Assembly (NCBI RefSeq): GCF_040253635.1
Contig: NZ_JBEJGX010000003.1
Location: 4,985,501 to 5,049,500, forward strand
Origin: Streptomyces sp. Edi2
GTDB taxonomy: Bacteria > Actinomycetota > Actinomycetes > Streptomycetales > Streptomycetaceae
DNA: 64,000 bases
Direction of reading: 5' to 3'
Below are positions 49,244 through 58,951 of this stretch, piece after piece. Made by a program: the position numbers and the translations under genes. A model generated the notes under the pieces. The model was given only the letters and a program-made list of their open reading frames with translations. It did not search any database and was not told where the DNA came from. Positions within the stretch are counted from its first letter, which is position 1, and every line of letters begins with the position of its first letter.

Positions 49244-49970
49244 TTTTCCCCATCCCCGTACATGCATCGCGATCAAGGATCGGCACCGTAGCCCTCGGCC
49301 GGAGCTGGCCTCCGGATGATTGCCAGGAGTTTCCCGGTAAATGGCACACGGGTGGCCCGGTACCCGTATTTTCCCCGGCCGGGCGGTACAAGCTGCGTCG
49401 CGACAGGATCGACTCAGCGCATCAGGTTCTCAGGGCGGTGATCAGAACCCATGAGGGGTCGCCCGCCCGGCCCTTCAGGCCGGCTTCGGACAAGCCCCGT
49501 CGAAGCGCCGTCGGGCGGCAGGACGAACAGGTACCTCCGCAAGTGGGGGCATCGTCATGCCGGGCGGCGCCGGGCGACACCGCCCGGGGAGGCCGACGGA
49601 TCCGGGTGCGAGGTGGCCGGATATGGGGCTCGATTGTGCCCCGAACTGCAACTTCCCATGTCTGCCCCCGTTCCAGCGCGGGCGATGCCGCGCAGATACG
49701 CACACTCAAGCGCACGCCGGCCGGCGCGTGTGGTCAGGAAATGCCAGCCGGACCGAACGCGCGTCCATAATTGCACAGACGCGCAACGGGTGTGCATGGC
49801 GCAAAAACTCCCCCGACGCCCCCCACGCACGCACATGAACCGCGACCGCACGACGGAAGCACGCCGTCCGGCAGGCAAGCGCCGCGGGCCCGCACGGCCC
49901 GGCCCTGCCGACGGGCGCCCGCTGTATGCGGGAGGGGTACTTGACGAAAAGCAGACGGCATCGTGGGAGC
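49244..49970. other. Non-coding gap of about 730 bp, no gene recognised
   Basis: Several open frames run through, but none has a ribosome site or family resemblance and they overlap each other on both strands. The right part, near 49770-49810, is locally AT-richer. It should contain the promoters of the AfsR-like gene and of the gene at 49974. Confidence 0.5.
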
Positions 49971-49973
49971 GTG

Positions 49974-50475
49974 ATGGATACGGATCATTCGGTCGGTGCA
50001 TCGCCGCGCCAACGCCTGCGTGAGGCGCTGTTGCGCATCGGGGAGAGGGGAGACGTGCCCGAGGCCGGCCTCGGCGACGCGGTCGGAACCGCTTTGCGTG
50101 AGCCGGCCTTGGAGGTGCTGGGGGAGCGCTCCCGTGTCGAGCTGGTCACGGTCGGCGCTGAGGAGCACTCCTGGGGGCGGAGCGTCGGTCTTCGCCTCGC
50201 GGACTATGACGCAGGGCTGCCGGACCTGCTCTGGCGGGCAGGCGAGAGCGATCTTCCGTCTCAGGTGCAGGAGAGCGGTCCGACGCTGAGCCAGGAGGAG
50301 TGGGAGGCCGGACTGCTGGTCGCCAAGCTCGTGCTTATGGTGCTTGAGTCGGAGCCCGGGCCTGTGCCCGGATACTCGCCTGCGGCTGCGTGTTCCCGAC
50401 CAGGCGGCCGCCGCCTGGTTCTTCGGGTTCTCCTTGGTGTCCGTGCTGCTCACGCCCTCGTTAACCGGACGTTAG
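49974..50475 (+). pseudogene. Hypothetical protein gene with a probable frameshift near 50370
   Basis: ATG 49974 (GGGAG upstream) starts a frame encoding MDTDHSVGASPRQRLREALL and, further on, LSQEEWEAGLLVAKLVLMVL. Near 50370 the coding signal moves by +1: the new frame reads RLRLRVPDQAAAAWFFGFSL and ends in TAG at 50473-50475, with a much better G/C third-position pattern than the original frame, which runs on with rare codons. A single-base change around CCCGGATAC (50367-50375) would rejoin them. No family is recognised. It may be a sequencing error, or a true pseudogene in this already decayed stretch. Confidence 0.5.
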
Positions 50476-50563
50476 CAGTGCGGCAGCCGTGCGATAGCGG
50501 TCCCGGTCAGGGTGGGTGACGTACCGAGGAGACTGCGACACCGAACTGCCCCGGGGACCCGAA

Positions 50564-51067
50564 ATGAGCTCCAGCACCACTGTCCCAACGCTCGTCGCCG
50601 CACCCTGCGCGCTGTCGGCACGCGGAGCCCTTGAGGCAGTGTTCGGCCGGCTCATCAACGCGACTCCAACTGGTCCCGGTTCGCGAGTGGGGTGTGAAGA
50701 TCAGGCGTTGTGGGGTGGCTCCGGGAGACGGCTTGATCCGGGACCGCCGGGCCCCGGGAACGGCAAGCGGGACGGGCGTCGGCTCGTCGCCGGGAAGGCC
50801 ACCGCCGGGGCGTCGTCCGAGGAAGTGGCGACGGTGCTGTTCCTCAGCCCGCGCACGGTCGGCGCACAGCTGCGCAACGTCTACCGCAAACCGGGCCTTT
50901 CCTCGCGCCGCCGGCTGCGGGAGATGTCCCTGTATCCATCGGGCGCCATAGTGCGCAACCGTCCGGGCTCCGTAGTTTTCGGCGATGTGCCGGTGCCCTT
51001 CGGTGCGGCAACGTCGGTACCCGCCATCAGGGCGTCTGCCCCCGAGCAGGAAACACAGGCTCAATGA
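50564..51067 (+). pseudogene. Decayed LuxR-family regulator
   Basis: The frame from ATG 50564 ends in a recognisable LuxR-type helix-turn-helix: DGRRLVAGKATAGASSEEVA, then TVLFLSPRTVGAQLRNVYRK and GLSSRRRLREM (about 50775-50930). The usual 'L.G.S.R' geometry is damaged (KPG for KLG, and SSEEVA in place of N..IA). Upstream of it the sequence is low-complexity and does not resemble a receiver or ATPase domain. I read it as a fossil of a LuxR regulator gene rather than a working protein. Confidence 0.55.
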
Positions 51068-51204
51068 TCACACTTGCGGCTGCTCCACCGGGCAGCACGG
51101 AACTCGTGGCCGGGCAGGCGCGGGCGCGTGGGGCGGCGACCGGCTGCGACATCGCCGGCGTCCTCGGCGCGCACGCCGACGGCAACCAGCGGTTCAGCGG
51201 GTAG
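51064..51204 (+). CDS. Small ORF, 46 aa, uncertain
   Basis: The frame starts at ATG 51064, overlapping the end of the LuxR remnant, and stops 3 bp before the ATPase gene start. The product (MITLAAAPPGSTELVAGQAR ... ADGNQRFSG) has no recognised motif. It could be a leader for the ATPase gene or chance. Low confidence. Confidence 0.25.
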   Translation: MITLAAAPPGSTELVAGQARARGAATGCDIAGVLGAHADGNQRFSG

Positions 51205-51207
51205 ACG

Positions 51208-53256
51208 ATGCGGACACCTCCCCCACCCCTGCCGGTCGACTCGCACGGGGACGCGCTGGCGGCCCTGCGGAAAAGGGTGTTCACCGGCAGAACCGCCGAA
51301 CTGCGGCTGCTGCGGGAGCTGCTGCTCAGCGACCGCCGGGGCTGCTTCGTGGTGTGGCTGCACGGCATGGGTGGCATGGGCAAGAGCACCCTGCTGCGCC
51401 GGTTCGCGGACGAGGCGACGGCGCACGGCAGGACCGCCCGCTGGGTCGACATGCGGGGTACGGATCCGACGCCGGAGGCGTTCTTGGCCGCGCTGGAGGC
51501 GCAGGGCCCGCTGGAGGAGGCGCAGGTGCTGCTGGTCGACTCGGCGGAGTCGCTGGGCGCGCTGGAGCATTGGCTGCGCGACGAGTTCCTGCCGCGCATG
51601 CCCGCGCATGTGCTGGTCGCGGTCGGCGGCCGGCGGCCCCCGTCGGCCGAGTGGCGCACCGACGCGCAGTGGTGGCACGCGCTGCGCAGTGTGGAGCTGG
51701 ACGGCATGGACGACGCCGAGGCCGCGCAGCTGCTGCACCACCGGGACGTGGCCGGGCCGGCCGTCCCGGACCTCGTACGGGCCGCACACGGAATGCCGTT
51801 GGCCCTGGCGCTCTTCGCCGATGCGCGGGAGCGTGCCATGCGGGCCGGGGAGCCGTACCGCGGCTGGGAGTTGGGCGACTCTCCCGACGTGGTGCGCGAG
51901 CTCCTGCGACTGCTGCTGCGGGAGAGCCCCTCGCCGGACCGGGCCGACGCGCTCCGCGTGCTGGCGCTGGCCCGGGTGACCACCGAGGAACTGGTGCGGC
52001 ACACGCTGGAAGTTCCGGTGGCCGAGGCCCGGGCGCTGTGCGCCTGGCTGAGCGGACTGTCGTTCGTGCACAGCACCGCTGACGGCCTGGTCCCGCACGA
52101 ACTGGTGCGGGAAGCGCTGGTGGCCGATCTGCGCTGGCGCAGCATGGAGACGTACGAGCGCCTCTTACGCCGGCTGCACGCGCACCTGGCCGAGCGGCTG
52201 GCGGAGCGCGGGGGCGGCCGCTGGGTATTCGGTGCGGGGCTGGCCTACCTGGGCCGGACGAACCGGATCGCACGGGAGGCGGTGGACTGGCACGGCGCGG
52301 ACCGTCTGCAGCTGCGGGCTGCCCGTCCGGCGGACCTGGACGAGGTGCTGGCCGCGATCGAGAAGGAGCACGGCTGGGCGGCCGGCCGCCTGGCCCGCCA
52401 GTGGTGGAACCACCAGCCGGCGGCCTTCATCGTCGCGGAGGACGGCCGCCGCCGGATCACCGGCGTGCTCGTCGCGCCCTGCCTTGAGGCCGGTGCCACC
52501 GGGCTGCCCGACGATCCGGTGGCGCACGCCGCGCTGGAGCACGCGGCCGACCGGTCGCCGCTGCGGCGCGGTGAGCGGCTGCTGCTGGGGCGTTGGAGCA
52601 CCGGCGGCGCGGCGGTGGCCTGCGGCGCGTTGACCACACTGTGGGCGACCACGCCCGGCCTGGTGATGAGCTGGACGTGCACGGCGCAGGACCAGCGTGC
52701 GCTGTCGTCGCTGCTGGAGCTGTACGGGCAGCAGCGCACGACCCCGGTCGACGGCCCGGACGGCGAGCGGGTGTCGCCGTTCGTGCAGGACTGGCGCAGC
52801 GCACCCTTCGACCGCTGGGCCGCGGCGCTGCGTACCCGGCTGCTGGCCGACGAGCCCTCGGCGATCCCCGCGCCGGTCACCGACGGGGCGGCTCCCGTCA
52901 TGCCGTGGCCGCAGTTCGCGGATGCCGTCAAGCACGCCTACCGCAGCGCGCTGAACCCGCGGCAGCTCGCGGAGAGTACGCTGCTGGGGACCCGGCTGGT
53001 GGCACCCGGCGCGGACGCGGCGGCGCTGCGCACGGTGCTGACCGAGACCGTGACGCAGTTGCGTGCGCTGCCCGGACAGCGGCAGTTGGGCGACGTTCTG
53101 GAGATCACCTATCTGAACGGGCCGCGCAGCCAGCAGGCCGCGGCGAGCCGGGCGTCACTGTCCTTCAGCACCTACCGGCGCCGGCTGTCCGCCGCGCTGA
53201 CGAGGGCGGCGGAACTGCTGCGCGAGCGCGAGCTGTACGGGTCGGTACCGCGGTGA
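51208..53256 (+). CDS. STAND-like P-loop ATPase with C-terminal helix-turn-helix-like region
   Basis: 682 aa from ATG 51208. A P-loop LHGMGGMGKSTLL (about residues 51-63) and a Walker B VLLVDSAESLG lie in an NTPase domain that continues with winged-helix-like segments to about 330. The C-terminal 100 residues (LGDVLEITYLNGPRSQQAAA, followed by LSFSTYRRRLSAAL) resemble a sigma-region-4-like helix-turn-helix, as in several Streptomyces ATPase regulators. Such proteins probably act as nucleotide-switched transcription factors or signalling hubs. Target is unknown. It converges on the EccA-like gene with a gap of 276 bp. Confidence 0.75.
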   Translation: MRTPPPPLPVDSHGDALAALRKRVFTGRTAELRLLRELLLSDRRGCFVVWLHGMGGMGKSTLLRRFADEATAHGRTARWVDMRGTDPTPEAFLAALEAQGPLEEAQVLLVDSAESLGALEHWLRDEFLPRMPAHVLVAVGGRRPPSAEWRTDAQWWHALRSVELDGMDDAEAAQLLHHRDVAGPAVPDLVRAAHGMPLALALFADARERAMRAGEPYRGWELGDSPDVVRELLRLLLRESPSPDRADALRVLALARVTTEELVRHTLEVPVAEARALCAWLSGLSFVHSTADGLVPHELVREALVADLRWRSMETYERLLRRLHAHLAERLAERGGGRWVFGAGLAYLGRTNRIAREAVDWHGADRLQLRAARPADLDEVLAAIEKEHGWAAGRLARQWWNHQPAAFIVAEDGRRRITGVLVAPCLEAGATGLPDDPVAHAALEHAADRSPLRRGERLLLGRWSTGGAAVACGALTTLWATTPGLVMSWTCTAQDQRALSSLLELYGQQRTTPVDGPDGERVSPFVQDWRSAPFDRWAAALRTRLLADEPSAIPAPVTDGAAPVMPWPQFADAVKHAYRSALNPRQLAESTLLGTRLVAPGADAAALRTVLTETVTQLRALPGQRQLGDVLEITYLNGPRSQQAAASRASLSFSTYRRRLSAALTRAAELLRERELYGSVPR

Positions 53257-53532
53257 GGCCGCACCCGGCCCGGGGCGGGGCTGCGCGAACCGGTGAGCAG
53301 CGGCTGAACCGGCGCTGAGCAGGTTCGTCATCGGTCGGCGCGAACAGCAGGTCTCCGCGCACGGTCGGGCGGTCGACGATGCCGTCCCCTGGCGTGTGGC
53401 ACCACCGCGAACGCGGGCCCGCCGGACGAAGGCCGCGTTCACGTCCCCAAAATCCTCGTACGTGCGATCGCGGCCGGGGAATCGTTCCGGGGTCAGACGG
53501 CTCGGGGGCGCCCGTCAGGGGCCGGCCGGTGG

Positions 53533-56500
53533 TCACCCCGTCGTCAGCCGGGTCTCCTGGGGCAGGTCCGAGGGCAGCAGCAGCCGCAGGTCGTCCAGGC
53601 TGGGTGCGGCGATCGCCCCGATCCGGCGGGCCTGGCGCGTCATCATCGCCTCCAGCGTCTGCCGGGAGGTGCGGGCGTTGCCGAACGAGCGGTCGCGCGG
53701 CAGCCGGTCGAGGTAGGCGCGCAGCGCCTCCAGGGTCTCGGGCGCGCAGTCGTAGCCGGAGCCCGTCGCGTAGCGGCTCATGATCTCCACCAGCTCGTCG
53801 GTGGAGTAGTTCCCGAACTCCACCGTGCGCGCGAAGCGGGAGGCCAGGCCCGGGTTGGAGGCCAGGAAGCGGTGCATCTCCTCGGTGTATCCGGCGACGA
53901 TGACGACGATCTCGTCGCGGTGGTCCTCCATCAGCTTCAGCAGCGTGTCCACCGCCTCCCGGCCGAAGTCGGAGCCGGCGTTCTCCGGCGTGAGGGTGTA
54001 GGCCTCGTCGATGAACAGCACGCCGCCCAGGGCGCTGTCGAACGCCTCCTTGGTGAGCTGCGCGGTGTGGCCCACATAGCGGCCCACCAGATCGGCGCGG
54101 GCCACCTCCACGAGCCGGCCGGAGCTCAGCACCCCGAGGGAGTGCAGCAGGTCCGCGTAGAGCCGGGCGATGGTGGTCTTGCCGGTACCGGGCGGGCCGG
54201 AGAAGACCAGATGGTGGCTGATCTTCGGGACGGGCAGGCCCACGGCCTGCCGCTGCCGGGTGGCCGAGAGCAGGTTGACCAGGTCGGTGACCTCCTGCTT
54301 GACGGCGTGCAGGCCGATCATGGCGTCGAGTTCGGCCAGCAGCTCGGCGGAGCCGCGCCCGTCCGCGGCCTGGGCGGCCGCCGCCTGGTCCGCGACGTCC
54401 TCGGGCAGCAGGAGCGACAGGTCGGCCTCGGCCGGGTTGTCCAGCGAGCCGAGCCGGTACGCCTGCCGGTCCACCATCTCCTCGAACACCTGGCGTGCCG
54501 CACGGCCGTTGCCGAACCCGGCGTCGCGCGGCATCCGCTCGTAGTGCCGGGCGAGCGCGTCCAGGGTGCCCGGGTCCAGTGCGTAGCGGTGCGCCTCGCA
54601 CATGCTCTCGGTGATGGTCACCAGCTCGGCGACGGAGTAGTTGGCGAACTCGATGGTGCGGGTGAAGCGGGAGGCCAGACCGGGGTTGGAGGTCAGGAAC
54701 GAAGCGATCTCCTCGGTGTATCCGGCGACGATGACCACGACGTCCTCCCGGTGGTCCTCCATCAGCTTCAGCAGCGTGTCGATGGCCTCCCGGCCGAAGT
54801 CGGCACCGGAGCCCTTGCCGTCGGACAAGAGGGTGTACGCCTCGTCGACGAACAGCACGCCGCCGATGGCCTCGTTGAACGCCTCGGTGGTCTTGATGGC
54901 CGTACCGCCGATGACCTGGGCGACCAGATCGGCCCGGGAGACCTCCACCAGATGGCCGGAGGGCAGCACGCCCAGCTCGGCCAGGATGCCGCCGTAGAGC
55001 CGGGCCACGGTGGTCTTGCCGGTGCCGGGCGGGCCGGAGAAGACCAGGTGGCGGCTCATCGGCGGGGCCGGCATGCCGAGGCTGGCACGGCGCTGCGCGA
55101 GCTGGTTGAGGTTGATCAGGGTGCGCACCTGGTGCTTGACGTCGCCCAGCCCGATGAGCGACTCCAGCTCCGCCAACGGGCCCTGCGCCCGCTGCTGCCC
55201 CGACCCGCTGCCGGCCCCCTCGGCGGCGAGGTCGCCCGCGCTCTCGCCCCAGGAGTCCGGGGCGGTGTTGCCGCTGCTGTTGAGCCCCTCGACGGTGAGC
55301 CGCTCGGTGGCGCGGGTCTGCTTGAGCCCGGCGCCGCGGTTGTCCCGGACGGCGCAGTCGGTGAGGGTGACCTGCTCGGAGCTGTCGATCCGGGCGCCGT
55401 CGCCGGTGCTGCCGCTCAGCTGGCAGCCGTCGAGCGCCGCCCGGCCGCCGTTGGCGACCAGCAGGCCGTGCGCCCCGGAGCCGGTCACATGGGTGCGGCT
55501 CGCGGTCAACTCGCCGCCGCTGTCCACATGCAGGCCGGCCGCGTGGACGGCGTCGATCTCGCAGTCGCGTACCGTGCCCCGCCCCCCGGATCCGATGTGC
55601 ACGCCGGCCTGGCCGGTGGAGCGCAGCACGGTGTCGGCCAGCTCCGGCGCGCCGCCGCCCGCGATGTGCACGCCGGCGCCCTCGGAGCGCTCGACCGTGC
55701 AGCCGTGCAGCCGGCCGCGGCCGTCCTCCAGGACCTCCACTCCGTGGCCGCCGGCGCCGGTGATCCGGGCCTTGCTCAGCAGGGGGTTGGCGCCGGTGCG
55801 GATGGAGACGCCGACGCCGGACGCGTCCAGCACCTCCAGGCGGTCGAACTCCGCCGAGGAGTCCTCGGCCAGCAGGACGGCGGCCGTCTTGTCGGCGCAC
55901 TCGCGCACGGTGGTGCCGGTGAGCAGCGGGGCGCTGGACCCGGTCACCCGGATCGCGGCGACGGCGGCGGTGTCGAACCTGCAGCCTTCCAGGACGCCCC
56001 GGGAGCGCTCCGTCACCGCCAGCCCGTTGCCCTTGGTCCGCGCGGTACCGCAGCGCAGCAGCTCCGGGTCGGCGCCCTGGGCCAGCACGATGCCGGGGCC
56101 GCTGGTGTCGGTGACCGTGACCTCTTCCAGGATGGGCCGGGAGCCGCTGGTCACGTAGACGCCCACCGAGGTGTCGTGCGCGGTGGTGCGCACCACGCGG
56201 GTGGCGGACCGGCCCTCCAGGGCGATGGCCGGCTTCTCGGTGCCGGAGATATCGCAGTTCTCCACCCGGCCCTGCGCCTCGCCGTTGGCCAGCACGCCGT
56301 TGCCCTGCGCGCCCCGGATCCGGCAGTCGCGCACCGTGGTACGGGCCTGTTCGCCGAGGACGACGCCGGAGGTGCCCAGGTGCTCGATCAGGCAGTCGGC
56401 GACGACGCTGTCGGTGGGCGCGGTGTCCACCACGCCGGCGCCCTCCGGGTTGGAGACCCGGCAGTCGCGCATCGCCAGCGAGCCGGTCTCCCGGGCCAGG

Positions 56501-56847
56501 ACCGCGGTCCAGCCCGAACCCACCACGGTGCAGCCGTCCATGGCGACCTGGCCGCGCGGCGCGTCCACCACCGGCAGGTCCTCGCTGCCGCCGCGCAGCA
56601 TCAGGTCGGTGAGCATCACGGCGTCGGCCACCAGCACGACGGCGGTGCCGCGCGCCGGGCAGATCTCCACGCTGCCGCGCTCGCCGTCGGCGACGATGGT
56701 CACCCGGGTCTTGACGGTGAGGTTCTCCCGGTAGCGGCCGGGCTTGACGCGGATGACGGCTCCGGTGCGCGCCTGCGCCAGGGCCTCGCCGATCGTCCGG
56801 AAACCGTCCGTCCCGTCCGGGTCGACCCTGAGCAACTGCCGTGACAC
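53533..56847 (-). CDS. EccA-like protein: right-handed beta-helix fused to two AAA+ (CbbX-type) modules
   Basis: 1104 aa from GTG 56847 behind GAGGAGGT. Residues about 10-500 are a long series of 20-25-residue turns of the type 'VEGCRFDTAAVAAIRVTGSS', the pattern of a pectate-lyase-like beta-helix. Two CbbX/EccA-type AAA+ modules follow: Walker A GPPGTGKTTVARL (about 607) and GPPGTGKTTIARL (about 886), each with VLFVDEAYTL or VLFIDEAYTL as Walker B and an arginine-finger-like region. EccA ATPases support ESX secretion from the cytoplasm, possibly by remodelling substrates or partners. The beta-helix front end is unlike mycobacterial EccA, which has TPRs there. Confidence 0.85.
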   Translation of the reverse strand: MSRQLLRVDPDGTDGFRTIGEALAQARTGAVIRVKPGRYRENLTVKTRVTIVADGERGSVEICPARGTAVVLVADAVMLTDLMLRGGSEDLPVVDAPRGQVAMDGCTVVGSGWTAVLARETGSLAMRDCRVSNPEGAGVVDTAPTDSVVADCLIEHLGTSGVVLGEQARTTVRDCRIRGAQGNGVLANGEAQGRVENCDISGTEKPAIALEGRSATRVVRTTAHDTSVGVYVTSGSRPILEEVTVTDTSGPGIVLAQGADPELLRCGTARTKGNGLAVTERSRGVLEGCRFDTAAVAAIRVTGSSAPLLTGTTVRECADKTAAVLLAEDSSAEFDRLEVLDASGVGVSIRTGANPLLSKARITGAGGHGVEVLEDGRGRLHGCTVERSEGAGVHIAGGGAPELADTVLRSTGQAGVHIGSGGRGTVRDCEIDAVHAAGLHVDSGGELTASRTHVTGSGAHGLLVANGGRAALDGCQLSGSTGDGARIDSSEQVTLTDCAVRDNRGAGLKQTRATERLTVEGLNSSGNTAPDSWGESAGDLAAEGAGSGSGQQRAQGPLAELESLIGLGDVKHQVRTLINLNQLAQRRASLGMPAPPMSRHLVFSGPPGTGKTTVARLYGGILAELGVLPSGHLVEVSRADLVAQVIGGTAIKTTEAFNEAIGGVLFVDEAYTLLSDGKGSGADFGREAIDTLLKLMEDHREDVVVIVAGYTEEIASFLTSNPGLASRFTRTIEFANYSVAELVTITESMCEAHRYALDPGTLDALARHYERMPRDAGFGNGRAARQVFEEMVDRQAYRLGSLDNPAEADLSLLLPEDVADQAAAAQAADGRGSAELLAELDAMIGLHAVKQEVTDLVNLLSATRQRQAVGLPVPKISHHLVFSGPPGTGKTTIARLYADLLHSLGVLSSGRLVEVARADLVGRYVGHTAQLTKEAFDSALGGVLFIDEAYTLTPENAGSDFGREAVDTLLKLMEDHRDEIVVIVAGYTEEMHRFLASNPGLASRFARTVEFGNYSTDELVEIMSRYATGSGYDCAPETLEALRAYLDRLPRDRSFGNARTSRQTLEAMMTRQARRIGAIAAPSLDDLRLLLPSDLPQETRLTTG

Positions 56848-57044
56848 GCTGGGACCTCCTCGTTGTGGTGCTTGCCGGCCCCGGTGACCCGAGAATGTGG
56901 GGGCTGTGGTTGCGGTCAGAGGGACGCGCACGTGAGCAGGCTACGGGAACCCGGCCGCCATCAGCCAGGAATGACCGCGGAGTTGACGTCCTGCCGGGCC
57001 TCCCGCGCTGTCGAAGGCGGGTATGCGCCACGTACCATGCGCGC

Positions 57045-58277
57045 ATGCGACGCGCACTCTCTCACCGTCATCCGGTGGCACGGGCGGTGGCCGCCGCACT
57101 GCTGGCCGCGCTCTCGCTGGCCGCCGCGGCGGCGCCGGCCGCCGCCGGCGACATCCAACTGCCCACTGTCACCCCGGTGCTGCCCGCCGACGCGCCGTGC
57201 GCCAAGGCGTCGACCGACAAGGCCGAGAAGCAGCCATGGACCCGCCGGCCGCTCGGGCTGTCCCAGGCCTGGAAGCTCAGCGAGGGCGCCGGGGTGACCG
57301 TCGCGGTGGTGGACACCGGCGTCGGGACCGGCATCCCCGCGCTGTCCGGCCGGGTCGAGGCGGTCGGTGACGCGGGCGAGGACTGCGTGGGCCACGGCAG
57401 CTTCGCGGCGGGCCTGATCGCCGCCGCGCCCGGTGCGGGCGTGGGGGTGGCCGGGCTCGCGCCGCAGGCCCGGATCCTGGCGGTGCGCGGCACGGACACC
57501 CGGGGCGAGACGACGGCCGGCCGGCTCGCCGACGGCATCCGCACGGCGGCCGACCGGGGAGCCGGTGTCATCTACGTCGGGCAGGCGGTGGCCACCGGCA
57601 AGGACGAGCTGACCGCCGCCGTCGCGCACGCGGCCGAGCGGGGCGCCCTCGTCGTCGCCCCGGTCGTCCCGGACACCCTCCCGAAGGACAGCAACACCGG
57701 CAAGCCGGTGCAGCCCGCGCCCTGGTACTGGCCCGCGTCCGCGCCCGGAGTGCTCTCCGTCATGGACTACGGCCCCGACGGGCAGCGTCCGCAGGACGCC
57801 CCGCGGGCGCTCAACGCGGACCTGGCGGCCCCGGGCGACGCGGTGGTCAGTGTCGGGCCCAAGGGGGACGGCCACTACTTCGGCTCCGGCTCCTCGCTGG
57901 CAGCCGCGCATGTGGCAGGTGCCGCGGCCCTCGTCCGCGCCCGGCACCCGAAGATGACGGCCCAGGAGGTCGCCCGTCAGCTCACGGTGGCCGGCTACCC
58001 GGACGACCCGCCGCGGCTCGACCCGTACGCGGCACTCACGACGCTGCTCACCGACAAGCAGGGCACCGCACCCCGGCAGGCCGCGGCGCACGTCCCGGCG
58101 GCGGCGCCGAGCGGGCCGCAGAACCGTGCGCTGCTCATCGCCGGAGCGTGCGGCGGGCTGGTGCTGCTGGTGGCCGGCGGCGCCGTGGTGATCCCGCGGG
58201 GCCGGGCCAGGGGCTGGCGGCCGGCCGGGGCGCCCGAGGCCGGGCATCCGGCCCCCGCAAGCGCCGAGGGCCTGTAG
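57045..58277 (+). CDS. mycP: Mycosin (MycP-type) membrane-anchored subtilisin-like protease
   Basis: 410 aa from ATG 57045. Signal peptide (about 1-35: RRALSHRHP then an Ala/Leu-rich core), a linker with a conserved Cys, the S8 catalytic triad Asp90 (VAVVDTGV), His117 (CVGHGSF) and Ser about 283 (GSGSSLAAAHVAGAAAL), and a C-terminal membrane helix (about 362-385) with a short Arg-rich tail. That layout and its place beside EccA-like and EccC genes identify it as the ESX mycosin, a membrane-bound protease needed for stable type VII secretion. It is divergent from the EccA-like gene. Confidence 0.92.
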   Translation: MRRALSHRHPVARAVAAALLAALSLAAAAAPAAAGDIQLPTVTPVLPADAPCAKASTDKAEKQPWTRRPLGLSQAWKLSEGAGVTVAVVDTGVGTGIPALSGRVEAVGDAGEDCVGHGSFAAGLIAAAPGAGVGVAGLAPQARILAVRGTDTRGETTAGRLADGIRTAADRGAGVIYVGQAVATGKDELTAAVAHAAERGALVVAPVVPDTLPKDSNTGKPVQPAPWYWPASAPGVLSVMDYGPDGQRPQDAPRALNADLAAPGDAVVSVGPKGDGHYFGSGSSLAAAHVAGAAALVRARHPKMTAQEVARQLTVAGYPDDPPRLDPYAALTTLLTDKQGTAPRQAAAHVPAAAPSGPQNRALLIAGACGGLVLLVAGGAVVIPRGRARGWRPAGAPEAGHPAPASAEGL

Positions 58278-58581
58278 GTACGCCGCCCCGGCGGGCCGGT
58301 GAGGTGGCCGGCCGGTCTCCCGGCCGGCCCGCGGCAACCGGCCATGGCCCGCTCGGCCGTTGTTGTGCTCGCGCCTCGTTCCCCTTCGCTCCCGGCTCGT
58401 CGTCGTGGGCGCGCGCTGACCTCGTGCTGGATATGTCCTGACCTTGTGGTGAGCATCGTGATGTTCCAGCATTGCGCCCATCACGCCAGTGATGGCGCGC
58501 TTGCGCGCAGATCCTCCGTAGGACCGGGCGGTGCTTGTCCCGTCATGGTCGCTACGTTGTGACCGATACGGGAGAGAAGTC
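58278..58581. other. Non-coding gap of about 300 bp with a short inverted repeat
   Basis: No gene recognised. The inverted repeat CCATCAC-GCCA-GTGATGG (58478-58495) lies about 90 bp upstream of the small secreted protein gene, a plausible operator position. Confidence 0.4.
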
Positions 58582-58809
58582 ATGTTCAAGACCGCACTGG
58601 CCGCAAAGGCCGGTCTCGGCGTCCTCGCCACGGGAGCCCTGGTCCTCGCCATGGCGGGTCCGGCTTCCGCTGAGACCCGTCTCCTGCCCCACCACACGGC
58701 ATCCCTCCAGGAGTGCCAGACGCTCGGTAACCAGGCTGCCCAGCAGGGTTTGCTGACGGGGTTCGACTGTGTCGACAACGGTTTTGAGGTCATCATGTAC
58801 CCCTGGTGA
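58582..58809 (+). CDS. Small secreted protein with two cysteines
   Basis: 75 aa from ATG 58582, with GGAGAGAAG upstream. Residues 1-30 are a Sec signal peptide (MFKTALAAKAGLGVLATGAL, then a hydrophobic core to AGPASA). The mature part of about 45 residues has one Cys in LQECQTLGNQAAQQG and one in GFDCVDNG, probably forming a disulfide, and ends in FEVIMYPW. Short proteins like this are common in Streptomyces and usually of unknown function. It lies within the ESX region but has no ESX motif. A strong terminator follows. Confidence 0.75.
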   Translation: MFKTALAAKAGLGVLATGALVLAMAGPASAETRLLPHHTASLQECQTLGNQAAQQGLLTGFDCVDNGFEVIMYPW

Positions 58810-58846
58810 CCGGTTCGTTTCCTCACGACCGGTAAGACCGTGTCTT

Positions 58847-58877
58847 CCTCTGCCCCGGTGTCACGCCGGGGCAGAGG
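58847..58877. terminator. Strong bidirectional terminator
   Basis: CCTCTGCCCCGG pairs with CCGGGGCAGAGG over a 7-nt loop and is followed by TCTTTCC, between the convergent small secreted protein and DUF3152 genes. Confidence 0.9.
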
Positions 58878-58951
58878 TCTTTCCTGGATGGGTCGGTCAC
58901 GAGCCGGCGACCGAGGAAGCCGTGGGTTCTCGACCCGGCGGTTCCCGCCGG

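Noticed and set aside
50399..50419. Perfect GC hairpin as a terminator
   Set aside because: ACCAGGCGGC and GCCGCCTGGT form a strong stem, but it lies inside the re-framed coding sequence (QAAAAW codons), so it is more likely a by-product of GC-rich codons.
53872..56844. 990-codon open frame antisense to the EccA-like gene
   Set aside because: Low-complexity His/Gly/Val/Gln sequence without motifs; the opposite strand has two intact AAA+ modules.
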